In this document: in pieces, positions 8,161 through 13,799 of the stretch
Layout: every line of letters begins with the position of its first letter
Numbering within the stretch: position 1 is the stretch's first letter
From: an uncultured Clostridium sp.
Lineage (GTDB): Bacteria > Bacillota > Clostridia > TANB77 > CAG-508
DNA length: 42,888 bases
Assembly: GCA_900553405.1 (NCBI GenBank)
Contig: USDF01000006.1
Span: 1 to 42,888, forward strand
Direction: 5' to 3'
Position numbers and translations under genes: made by a program
Notes under the pieces: model-generated
What the model saw: the letters and a program-made list of their open reading frames with translations, nothing else
Database searches by the model: none
What the model was told of the DNA's origin: nothing

Positions 8161-8264
8161 AAATAGCAAAAAAATTGTTGGAAATGGGAATGACAACTGA
8201 ACAAATTATAGATGCCACTCAACTTAGCAAAGAAGAAATAGAGAAGCTTTCAGAAGAAAAATAA
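8148..8264 (+). pseudogene. Out-of-frame C-terminal tail of the Rpn-type gene
   Basis: This frame encodes DKSIEIAKKLLEMGMTTEQI, then IDATQLSKEEIEKLSEEK and a stop, the conserved C-terminal helix of the family. Total 7369-8264 is 896 bases, so one base added or two removed would restore a fusion of about 298 residues. The break lies in a purine-only run. Confidence 0.75.
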
Positions 8265-8283
8265 TATCATGTTTTAATTAATT

Positions 8284-8310
8284 CAGCCAAAGATAATAAA
8301 TCTTTGGCTG
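8284..8310 (+). terminator. Terminator-like hairpin after Rpn gene
   Basis: CAGCCAAAGAT (8284-8294) pairs perfectly with ATCTTTGGCTG (8300-8310) around AATAA and is followed by GTATTTTAT. The T run is imperfect. Confidence 0.65.
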
Positions 8311-8312
8311 GT

Positions 8313-8359
8313 ATTTTATATAATAGGAAAGTCATACTGACTTTTCTATTATATAAAAT
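8313..8359. repeat. Long 22-bp hairpin
   Basis: The arms 8313-8334 and 8338-8359 are 22 bases each, pair with one G-T wobble, and leave a 3-base loop. It follows the previous hairpin immediately and has no T run. It could be an RNA processing site or an end of the mobile nuclease unit. Confidence 0.65.
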
Positions 8360-8452
8360 ATTGCACAGAAAATTTATAAAATAAATTTTCGCGCACGAAC
8401 AAATTTACTGAAAATTTCAATTTTATAGAAAAGTATAAAGAGTAGAGTAAAT

Positions 8453-8475
8453 ACTGAAAATTGAAAATTTTCAGT
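8453..8475 (-). terminator. Hairpin downstream of the 86-residue gene
   Basis: ACTGAAAAT (8453-8461) and ATTTTCAGT (8467-8475) form a 9-base stem just past the stop of the minus-strand gene at 8490. A related ACTGAAAATTTCAAT sequence lies at 8407-8421. Confidence 0.5.
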
Positions 8476-8489
8476 TTTGTTCTATATTT

Positions 8490-8750
8490 TTATAATCCAA
8501 TTTCATTCTTAATTGTGTCAAAACCAATCCCACAAATAAAAAAGCTACAAGCAAACATTAAACTAGTTCTAAATAATGAAATGCCAATATAAAACAAAGT
8601 AGGAATACTATAAAAAGTTTCATATGTAAAAAGAGAAAAGGTTGAAATTAAGCATAAAACAAATGAAACTATTAATCCTATACGCATAATTTTCTTTGTT
8701 TTACAATCTAAATTTTTAATTTTATTAACTAAAGTATTAATTATATTCAT
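8490..8750 (-). CDS. Small membrane protein of unknown function
   Basis: 86 residues. A basic N-terminal amphipathic stretch (1-22, with CKTKKIMR) is followed by two or three hydrophobic helices (about 23-45 and 50-77) and a short polar tail. I do not recognise the family. TTGAGG about eight bases before the ATG is a moderate ribosome binding site. It sits downstream of rpsT on the same strand but is separated by two terminator hairpins, so it is probably transcribed on its own. Confidence 0.6.
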   Translation of the reverse strand: MNIINTLVNKIKNLDCKTKKIMRIGLIVSFVLCLISTFSLFTYETFYSIPTLFYIGISLFRTSLMFACSFFICGIGFDTIKNEIGL

Positions 8751-8912
8751 ATAATAACCTCAACTTTCTTATTCATCTATATTTAGTTTATCATAAAATA
8801 TACATGAAAATCAAAGGTAATTTATGCCAAGTTTTCTTATTAGAAAGGTTTTATTAGGAATTAGTAGAGTTATTATGAAGAAATCATTATAAAAATATAT
8901 AACAAACAAAAT

Positions 8913-8943
8913 AAAAAGCATGAATTTATAATTCATGCTTTTT
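8913..8943. terminator. Second bidirectional terminator downstream of rpsT
   Basis: AAAAAGCATGAAT (8913-8925) pairs with ATTCATGCTTTTT (8931-8943). On the minus strand the A run becomes a T run, so it can back up rpsT termination. Confidence 0.75.
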
Positions 8944-8968
8944 TGCTCGAAAATCTTAAAACATAATA

Positions 8969-8988
8969 AAAAACTGTGCACAATTTTT
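8969..8988 (-). terminator. Terminator of rpsT
   Basis: On the minus strand, AAAAATTG pairs with CAGTTTTT around TGCA, followed by T residues, about ten bases past the rpsT stop. Confidence 0.65.
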
Positions 8989-8997
8989 TATTTTTAA

Positions 8998-9264
8998 CTA
9001 TGCTTTTATAGCGTTTAATTTTTTAGCCATACCTGATTTTTTTCTAGCAGCTGTATTTTTTACTATTACACCTTTTGTGCAAGCTTGATCTACTTTTTTA
9101 GTAGCTTCTGAGAATAATTTAGTAGCTTCTTCTACTTTACCTTCTGCTACAGCTTGTTCGAATTTTTTAACAGCTGTTTTATAAGCTGATTTAATCATAT
9201 TATTTTGCATTGTTTTCTTTTCGATAACTCTAGTTCTTTTAATAGCTGATTTAATATTTGGCAT
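8998..9264 (-). CDS. rpsT: 30S ribosomal protein S20
   Basis: 88 residues, highly basic and all-helical. MPNIKSAIKR at the start, KKTMQNNMIKSAYKTAVKKF, and the C-terminal block GVIVKNTAARKKSGMAKKLN are the S20 pattern. S20 binds 16S rRNA early in assembly of the small subunit. An in-frame GTG lies three codons upstream (9273), but it is within the ribosome binding site GGGAGG, so the ATG at 9264, with 8-base spacing, is taken. It is monocistronic, with promoter 9310-9338 and terminators at both 8969 and 8913. The divergent neighbour is the hibernation factor gene hpf. Confidence 0.96.
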   Translation of the reverse strand: MPNIKSAIKRTRVIEKKTMQNNMIKSAYKTAVKKFEQAVAEGKVEEATKLFSEATKKVDQACTKGVIVKNTAARKKSGMAKKLNAIKA

Positions 9265-9309
9265 ATTTTGCACCTCCCTTTAAGTTACTTTTCATATATA
9301 GCAGATAAA

Positions 9310-9338
9310 ATTTTATCATAAAAATGTACTTTTTGCAA
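9310..9338 (-). promoter_or_regulatory. Sigma-A promoter of rpsT
   Basis: On the minus strand TTGCAA (9338-9333), 17 bases, TAAAAT (9315-9310). Confidence 0.65.
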
Positions 9339-9407
9339 GTATTATATGATAAAAGTTTATAAAAATTTCATAAAATTAAGAAATTTATGAAAAAATTGTA
9401 AAAATAT

Positions 9408-9436
9408 TTGAAAAAATACAATAAACAAGGTATAAT
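9408..9436 (+). promoter_or_regulatory. Promoter of hpf
   Basis: TTGAAA (9408-9413), 17 bases, TATAAT (9431-9436), 50 bases ahead of the hpf start. Hibernation factors are often stress- or sigma-H/B-controlled, but only a sigma-A type site is visible. Confidence 0.75.
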
Positions 9437-9486
9437 AAACATATACACAAAATAACAAAAGAACAAGTATGAAAGGAGCGATTTTT

Positions 9487-10023
9487 ATGAACATAAAAAT
9501 TACAGGAAAAGATTTAAAAGCGACAGAATCTATTAAAGATTATATCGAGAAAAAAATGGAAAGATTAGTTAAGTATTTTGGAGAGGAATTTGAAGTACTT
9601 GCTACAATTAAAACGGAAGGTAATGAACAAGTTGCCGAGTTATATGTTAAAGTAGAAGGAGAAACATTTAGAGCAGTTACAGCACATCGTGATTTATATG
9701 CTTCTATAGATAAAGATATAGACATTTTAGAAGGTCAAATTCGTAAAATGAAAACTAAAAAAGATAAACAAAATATGACAGAATCTATAAGAATGAAAGA
9801 AGCAGTTGCAAGTAGCGAAGAAACTCATGAAATTGAAGATGAAATTATAAAAACTATTTACTATAATATAAAACCAATGGCACCAGAAGATGCTAAATTA
9901 GAATTACAAGGAAAACCAAAAAATAATTTCTTAGTATTTATAAACATAGATACTGGAAAAGTAAATGTAATTTATCGTTTAAAAGATAGTAAAAATTTTG
10001 GATTAGTAGAACCAGAAGCTTAG
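9487..10023 (+). CDS. hpf: Long-form ribosome hibernation promoting factor
   Basis: 178 residues in two domains: an N-terminal S30AE/YfiA fold (about 1-98, MNIKITGKDLKATESIKDYI, ending in a basic stretch KMKTKKDKQN) and a C-terminal dimerisation domain (about 120-178, KPMAPEDAKLELQGKPKNNF, NVIYRLKDSKNFGLVEP). Long HPF binds the 30S decoding centre and pairs ribosomes into inactive 100S dimers in stationary phase. An in-frame ATG at 9469 is not used, because AAAGGAG lies between it and the ATG at 9487. Own promoter (9408) and strong terminator (10103). Confidence 0.95.
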   Translation: MNIKITGKDLKATESIKDYIEKKMERLVKYFGEEFEVLATIKTEGNEQVAELYVKVEGETFRAVTAHRDLYASIDKDIDILEGQIRKMKTKKDKQNMTESIRMKEAVASSEETHEIEDEIIKTIYYNIKPMAPEDAKLELQGKPKNNFLVFINIDTGKVNVIYRLKDSKNFGLVEPEA

Positions 10024-10102
10024 TAAAAATAAAAAATTTAAATTAGAAATTAAAATATTATTTAATATTACTAATTTAAATATTAAGCATTGCACATAAA
10101 AT

Positions 10103-10140
10103 AAAAATTGGAATAAGGATTAAACCTTATTCCAATTTTT
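10103..10140. terminator. Bidirectional terminator hpf / ssp
   Basis: A perfect 16-base stem (10103-10118 with 10125-10140), loop ATTAAA, with A and T runs at the ends, between convergent genes. Confidence 0.9.
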
Positions 10141-10152
10141 ATTTTGTATAAA

Positions 10153-10347
10153 TTATTTCATTTGATTTTCAGCTTGCTCGATTAATTTTTTAACCATGTT
10201 TCCACCGATTCTACCAGCGTCTCTTGCAGATATATTTCCGTTATATCCATCTTTTAAATTTACACCAACTTCTGAAGCAACTTCATGTTTGAATTTGTTT
10301 AAAGCTTCTTTAGCTTCTGGAACTACTTTTGAATTTGAATTTGTCAT
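10153..10347 (-). CDS. Alpha/beta-type small acid-soluble spore protein
   Basis: 64 residues. The blocks ALNKFKHEVASEVGVNL (with the GPR protease site around HEVASE) and SARDAGRIGGNMVKKLI are the two SASP signature helices. Alpha/beta SASPs coat spore DNA and protect it from UV and heat, then are degraded by GPR at germination. The ATG at 10347 follows AGGAGG; a GTG three codons upstream lies too close to that site. It is a near-copy of the protein at 10539, so the pair arose by tandem duplication. The sigma-G-like promoter at 10397-10425 implies forespore expression. Confidence 0.95.
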   Translation of the reverse strand: MTNSNSKVVPEAKEALNKFKHEVASEVGVNLKDGYNGNISARDAGRIGGNMVKKLIEQAENQMK

Positions 10348-10396
10348 TTTTTTCACCTCCTGAAAATTTAAAATTTGAAAATTTTATTTTCACTAT

Positions 10397-10425
10397 TAGA
10401 ATGCTCATAATTAAACAAAATAAAC
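10397..10425 (-). promoter_or_regulatory. Sigma-G-like promoter of first ssp gene
   Basis: Minus strand: GTTTA (10425-10421), 17 bases, CATTCTA (10403-10397). The -10 fits the sigma-G pattern CATnnTA. The second ssp gene has the same two elements at the same spacing within a shared CCAGTTTATTTT context. Confidence 0.7.
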
Positions 10426-10455
10426 TGGAAAAATTATCAAATTGTAATTAACAAA

Positions 10456-10482
10456 AAAGACAGGAATTTATTTCCTGTCTTT
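10456..10482 (-). terminator. Terminator of second ssp gene
   Basis: AAAGACAGGAA (10456-10466) pairs with TTCCTGTCTTT (10472-10482). The A run at 10453-10458 becomes a T run on the minus strand. Confidence 0.85.
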
Positions 10483-10538
10483 AACTTTATGTATAAAGGC
10501 AAAAAATAAACTCCTGTACTTAAATTTAATAAAATTAA

Positions 10539-10739
10539 CTATTTGTTAGCCATTTGTCTTTCAGCTGTTTCTATTAATTTTTTAACCATGTTTCCACCGA
10601 TTCTACCAGCATCTCTTGCAGATATATCTCCATTGTATCCTTGTTTTAAATTTACACCAACTTCTGAAGCTACTTCATATTTAAATTTGTTTAAAGCTTC
10701 GCTAGCTCCTGGAACTACTTTATAGTTTGAGTTTGTCAT
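10539..10739 (-). CDS. Alpha/beta-type small acid-soluble spore protein
   Basis: 66 residues, about 85-90% identical by eye to the neighbour at 10153 (differences include SNYKVVPGASEAL and ETAERQMANK). It has the same GPR cleavage region (KYEVASEVGVNL) and DNA-binding block SARDAGRIGGNMVKKL. The ATG at 10739 is behind AGGAGG. It has its own sigma-G-like promoter at 10804 and terminator at 10456, so the two copies are separate transcription units rather than an operon. Confidence 0.95.
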   Translation of the reverse strand: MTNSNYKVVPGASEALNKFKYEVASEVGVNLKQGYNGDISARDAGRIGGNMVKKLIETAERQMANK

Positions 10740-10803
10740 TTTTTTCACCTCCTAAAATAAGAATTTAATTTTCTTAAAAAACAGTTTAATGTTTTTCAAT
10801 ATA

Positions 10804-10832
10804 TAGAATGTTCAAAAAAAATAAAAATAAAC
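10804..10832 (-). promoter_or_regulatory. Sigma-G-like promoter of second ssp gene
   Basis: Minus strand: GTTTA (10832-10828), 17 bases, CATTCTA (10810-10804), matching the first ssp promoter in sequence and spacing. Confidence 0.7.
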
Positions 10833-11106
10833 TGGAAAAAAATGAAAAAATGTAGAAAAAATGTGAAAATAAAAAAATGCAAGTGAGATTAAAAACAAAT
10901 TAAAAGAATTAAGTAAATAGCAAAGATATTCTATATATAAATATTATGTGATGAATATTTTTGCCTTGAAATAAATTAGATAATAAAATTAGGAATAAAA
11001 ATGGAAAATATGTAAAATATAAAATAAGAATATATATAATTTAAAAATAATAAATAATAGCATAAATATAAAATTATTTTAAAGTAAAATGGAGGAACAT
11101 ATTTTT
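10833..11106. other. Gene-free AT-rich stretch
   Basis: The interval between the second ssp promoter and the small gene at 11107 is extremely A-rich on the plus strand. I see no reading frame, hairpin or clear promoter in it. Confidence 0.5.
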
Positions 11107-11271
11107 ATGAAGTTAGATGATAAAATAGAGTTAGAGAATATAGATATTTTAAATGAAGATACAACAAAATATGGAGAGTTTGTCTCATCATATTTTGCAT
11201 GGCTTACATTAGAAAAACAAAAAGATAAGGCAAATCAAATGGACAATATGACAAAAAAGAAAGAGCCTTAA
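11107..11271 (+). CDS. Small hypothetical protein
   Basis: 54 residues, hydrophilic, acidic N-terminal half (KLDDKIELENIDILNEDT), a central aromatic patch (YGEFVSSYFAWLTLEKQ) and a basic C-terminus. No family recognised. GGAGG lies 11 bases before the ATG at 11107; the ATG at 11089 overlaps that site and is not used. The last codons overlap a hairpin that terminates transcription arriving on the other strand, so its 3-prime end is antisense to the mini-gene at 11301. Confidence 0.55.
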   Translation: MKLDDKIELENIDILNEDTTKYGEFVSSYFAWLTLEKQKDKANQMDNMTKKKEP

Positions 11272-11283
11272 ATAACAAGGCTC
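11252..11283 (-). terminator. Minus-strand terminator of the mini-gene
   Basis: On the minus strand GAGCCTT (11283-11277) pairs with AAGGCTC (11269-11263) around GTTATTT and is followed by TTTCTTTTTT. It lies inside the 3-prime end of the plus-strand gene at 11107 and shows that a minus-strand transcript exists or existed here. Confidence 0.75.
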
Positions 11284-11300
11284 CTGTCCGGTTTTAGTTT

Positions 11301-11411
11301 TTAGTTTCCACATTCTTTGTCAGGTCTTCAAATTTCAGGATGGAAACCGCCTATAGAGAACTAGCTGTGTTTCTTAAGAAAAACATGATCAATGTCGTGT
11401 CTTGTTCCCAT
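11301..11411 (-). pseudogene. 36-codon mini-gene with in-frame TAG and TGA
   Basis: An excellent ribosome binding site (AAAGGAGG, 7-base spacing) leads to ATG at 11411. One frame reads MGTRHDIDHVFLKKHS, TAG (11361-11363), FSIGGFHPEI, TGA (11328-11330), RPDKECGN, TAA (11301-11303). The parts after each stop still look coding (for example HPEI-stop-RPDKECGN, where TGG would give HPEIWRPDKECGN). The unit has a proper terminator 17 bases further on. The first open part alone is a 16-residue peptide. Possibilities are a decayed small gene, a functional 16-residue peptide with a structured 3-prime region, or recoding. I favour decay, as other genes here use TAG and TGA as ordinary stops. Confidence 0.5.
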
Positions 11412-11488
11412 ACTAATACCTCCTTTACAATATTATAGTAAAGCAAAATAATTATAATAGAAAAAATAAAAAAAGTAAATAAAAAGTA

Positions 11489-11516
11489 TTGACTTTATAA
11501 AAAAAGATGTTATAAT
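11489..11516 (+). promoter_or_regulatory. Sigma-A promoter of the ctsR operon
   Basis: TTGACT (11489-11494), 16 bases, TATAAT (11511-11516), followed within ten bases by the CtsR operator, so a bound repressor would block initiation. Confidence 0.8.
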
Positions 11517-11525
11517 ATCATTATA

Positions 11526-11548
11526 GGTCAAAGAAAGTCAAAGTCAAA
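11526..11548 (+). promoter_or_regulatory. CtsR operator with three half-sites
   Basis: GGTCAAA-GAA-AGTCAAA (11526-11542) matches the CtsR consensus tandem heptamer RGTCAAAnnnRGTCAAA, and a third AGTCAAA (11542-11548) follows by one-base overlap. It lies at the start of the ctsR transcript, giving autoregulation of the operon by heat and protein stress. Confidence 0.92.
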
Positions 11549-11574
11549 ATAATAAAATAAGAGGTGGTAAGAAA

Positions 11575-12021
11575 ATGAGAATGTCAGATATGATAGAAGA
11601 TTTTATAAAAGATTTATTTGAAGAAGATGATTTAGTAGAAATACAAAGAAATGATTTAGCGCAAAAATTTAATTGTGTACCATCTCAAATAAATTACGTA
11701 ATAGCAACAAGATTTAAACCTTCACAAGGTTATTATGTAGAAAGTAAACGTGGTGGAGGAGGCTCTATAAAAATAAAAAAAGTAAACATTACTAAAAGCA
11801 ACTATTTTATGCATATTATTAATAGTATTGAAGACTCTTTAACAGCTCAAGAAGTAGATATATTTATTAGTAACTTTTTATCATACAACATGGTAAATAC
11901 TATTGAAGCAAAGCTTTTAAAAGTAGCAACAAGTGATAATGTACTAAAAATAGAACAACCGACTAGAGATGAATTAAGAGCGAGAATATTTAAAAATATG
12001 CTAGTAAATTTAATTGAGTAG
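11575..12021 (+). CDS. ctsR: CtsR transcriptional repressor of stress genes
   Basis: 148 residues. The N-terminal winged helix-turn-helix (LAQKFNCVPSQINYVIATRF) has the glycine-rich wing SKRGGGGSIKI, which in CtsR acts as the thermosensor. The C-terminal four-helix region mediates dimerisation and McsB/ClpC contact. It represses clp genes and its own operon. The ATG at 11575 follows AGAGGTGG; an internal Met at codon 3 is possible. First gene of ctsR-mcsA-mcsB-clpC; its operator lies at 11526. Confidence 0.96.
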   Translation: MRMSDMIEDFIKDLFEEDDLVEIQRNDLAQKFNCVPSQINYVIATRFKPSQGYYVESKRGGGGSIKIKKVNITKSNYFMHIINSIEDSLTAQEVDIFISNFLSYNMVNTIEAKLLKVATSDNVLKIEQPTRDELRARIFKNMLVNLIE

Positions 12022-12112
12022 CAATTAGAAATAGTCTCAAATTGTGATATGTTACCAATCTAGGACAGAGTATAAAACAAAAAAATAAAAAATTATAAAG
12101 GAGTTGATTAAC

Positions 12113-12676
12113 ATGTTATGTGAAAATTGTGGAAACAATGAAGCAAATATTAAATATACACAAATTACAAATGGCGTAAAAAAACAAATGAATTTATGCG
12201 AAAAATGTGCCAATGAATTAGGTATAAATAATATATCTTTTGATATGCCAATTAATTTTTCAAATTTCTTGGAAGATATATTTGATGATGATGAAAGTTT
12301 ATTTATGCCAAGTATAGCAAGAAACGAAAAGCTTATTTGCGATAAATGTAAAATGAGTTATGAGGATTTTATTAAAAATGGAAAGTTTGGCTGTGACGAA
12401 TGTTACACTACTTTTGAAGATAAAATTGATAACTTATTAAAAAATATACATGGAGTAAATAGACATGTAGGAAGAAAAGCAAAAATGCTTAATACTAATG
12501 AAACACAAAAAGATAGTATAAAAGCAGAAAAACAAGAAATTAAAGAGAATAAAACAAATGAAAAAGAGGAAAAAATTAAGAAACTACAAAATAGATTAAA
12601 ACAAGAAATAAAAGAAGAAAGATATGAAGATGCAGCAAAAACGAGAGATGAAATAAAAAAATTAAACAACGAATAA
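12113..12676 (+). CDS. mcsA: McsA, activator of protein arginine kinase McsB
   Basis: 187 residues. Zinc-binding pairs are C3-x2-C6 and C29-x2-C32, then a second set CDKC and CDEC in the region 80-100. The C-terminus is a Lys/Glu-rich coiled segment ending in a UVR motif (LKQEIKEERYEDAAKTRDEI). McsA binds and activates McsB and links it to ClpC. TTG at 12104 is in frame, but the ATG at 12113 has AAAGGAG nine bases upstream, so it is preferred. Second gene of the operon. Its N-terminus resembles the zinc finger of ClpE at 6713. Confidence 0.93.
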   Translation: MLCENCGNNEANIKYTQITNGVKKQMNLCEKCANELGINNISFDMPINFSNFLEDIFDDDESLFMPSIARNEKLICDKCKMSYEDFIKNGKFGCDECYTTFEDKIDNLLKNIHGVNRHVGRKAKMLNTNETQKDSIKAEKQEIKENKTNEKEEKIKKLQNRLKQEIKEERYEDAAKTRDEIKKLNNE

Positions 12677-12746
12677 AATATAAAATGCTTATCTTATTTT
12701 GAGATAACAATAGAACAAAATATATAATAAATAAGTAGGTGAAAAT

Positions 12747-13760
12747 ATGAATTGGTATTTAGAAAATGGAAAAGATTCAGATGTTATTCTTAGTTCTCGC
12801 ATTAGGTTTGCAAGAAATATAAAAGAGTTTCCTTTTAAAATAAGAATGACAAAACAAGATAGAGAAAAAATGTTAGAAAAAATTAAATTTGTAACTCCTA
12901 GCATAGGCTATGGACTTAAATTTATGTATTTAAAAGACATGGATGATATTACCAAAATGGCTTTAGTAGAAAAACATATTATAAGTCCGGAAATGGCACT
13001 TGCAAAAGAGGAAGAAGCAATTTTAATAAATGACGAAGAAAATATTTGTGTTATGCTGAATGAAGAAGATCATATGAGAATTCAAGTATTTTCTAGCGGA
13101 TTAGAACTTAAAGAAACATTGAATTTAGCAATTGAACTAGATGAAAAATTAAATGAATTGTTAGGATTTAGCTATAAAGAAGAGTATGGATTTTTAACAG
13201 CTTGCCCTACAAATGTAGGCACAGGTTTAAGAGCGTCTGTTATGGTGCATTTACCAGCACTAAAAATAACAGGAAACCTAAGTAAGGTACTTCATATAGT
13301 AAATAATTTTGGAATGACAATTCGTGGTTTGTATGGTGAAGATTCACAAAGTAAGGGCGACATTTACCAAATTTCTAATATTCAAACTTTAGGTATAAGT
13401 GAGGAAGAAATAGTTACAAATCTAGAAAATATAACAAGAAAAGTAATGGAACAAGAACGTTTAGCAAGAAAATATTTAGCTAAAAATGGAATGGATTTAG
13501 AAGATAAAGTGTATCGTTCATATGGGATTTTAACAAATGCAAGAAAATTAGATTCAGATGAATGTAGTAATTTGTTATCAAGTGTGAAATTAGGTACAGA
13601 TTTAGGTGTTATAACAGAATTAAATGATACGAAAGTAAAGAACATGATGTTATATACAAAACCTGCAAACTTACAAAAGTATTTAGGAAAAGTATTAGAC
13701 GCAAATCAGAGAGATATAAAAAGAGCAGAAGTTATAAAACAAATAATTAATGAAAAATAG
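12747..13760 (+). CDS. mcsB: Protein arginine kinase McsB
   Basis: 337 residues, the phosphagen-kinase fold. Conserved blocks: SSRIRFARNI (ATP phosphate contacts), RIQVFSSGLEL, ACPTNVGTGLRASVMVHLPA (active-site loop), GLYGEDS, and C-terminal KPANLQKYLG. McsB phosphorylates arginines of CtsR and damaged proteins, marking them for ClpC-ClpP. Length is close to the Bacillus protein (about 360). It follows mcsA by 70 bases with a modest ribosome binding site (TAGGTGA) and precedes clpC, the standard order. Confidence 0.95.
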   Translation: MNWYLENGKDSDVILSSRIRFARNIKEFPFKIRMTKQDREKMLEKIKFVTPSIGYGLKFMYLKDMDDITKMALVEKHIISPEMALAKEEEAILINDEENICVMLNEEDHMRIQVFSSGLELKETLNLAIELDEKLNELLGFSYKEEYGFLTACPTNVGTGLRASVMVHLPALKITGNLSKVLHIVNNFGMTIRGLYGEDSQSKGDIYQISNIQTLGISEEEIVTNLENITRKVMEQERLARKYLAKNGMDLEDKVYRSYGILTNARKLDSDECSNLLSSVKLGTDLGVITELNDTKVKNMMLYTKPANLQKYLGKVLDANQRDIKRAEVIKQIINEK

Positions 13761-13799
13761 AAAACTTTATAAAAATTCAAATTAAGGAAGGTGATTACA

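Noticed and set aside
11328..11330. Selenocysteine reading of the TGA codon
   Set aside because: No bacterial SECIS-like hairpin with an apical GU is evident immediately after it, and a TAG precedes it in the same frame.
11281..11411. Resemblance to SRP RNA or 6S RNA because of CAGGTC and GGTTTCC / GGAAAC pairing
   Set aside because: The GGAA tetraloop and asymmetric loop of SRP RNA are missing, and no 6S central bubble can be drawn. The protein-like frame with a ribosome binding site explains the region better.
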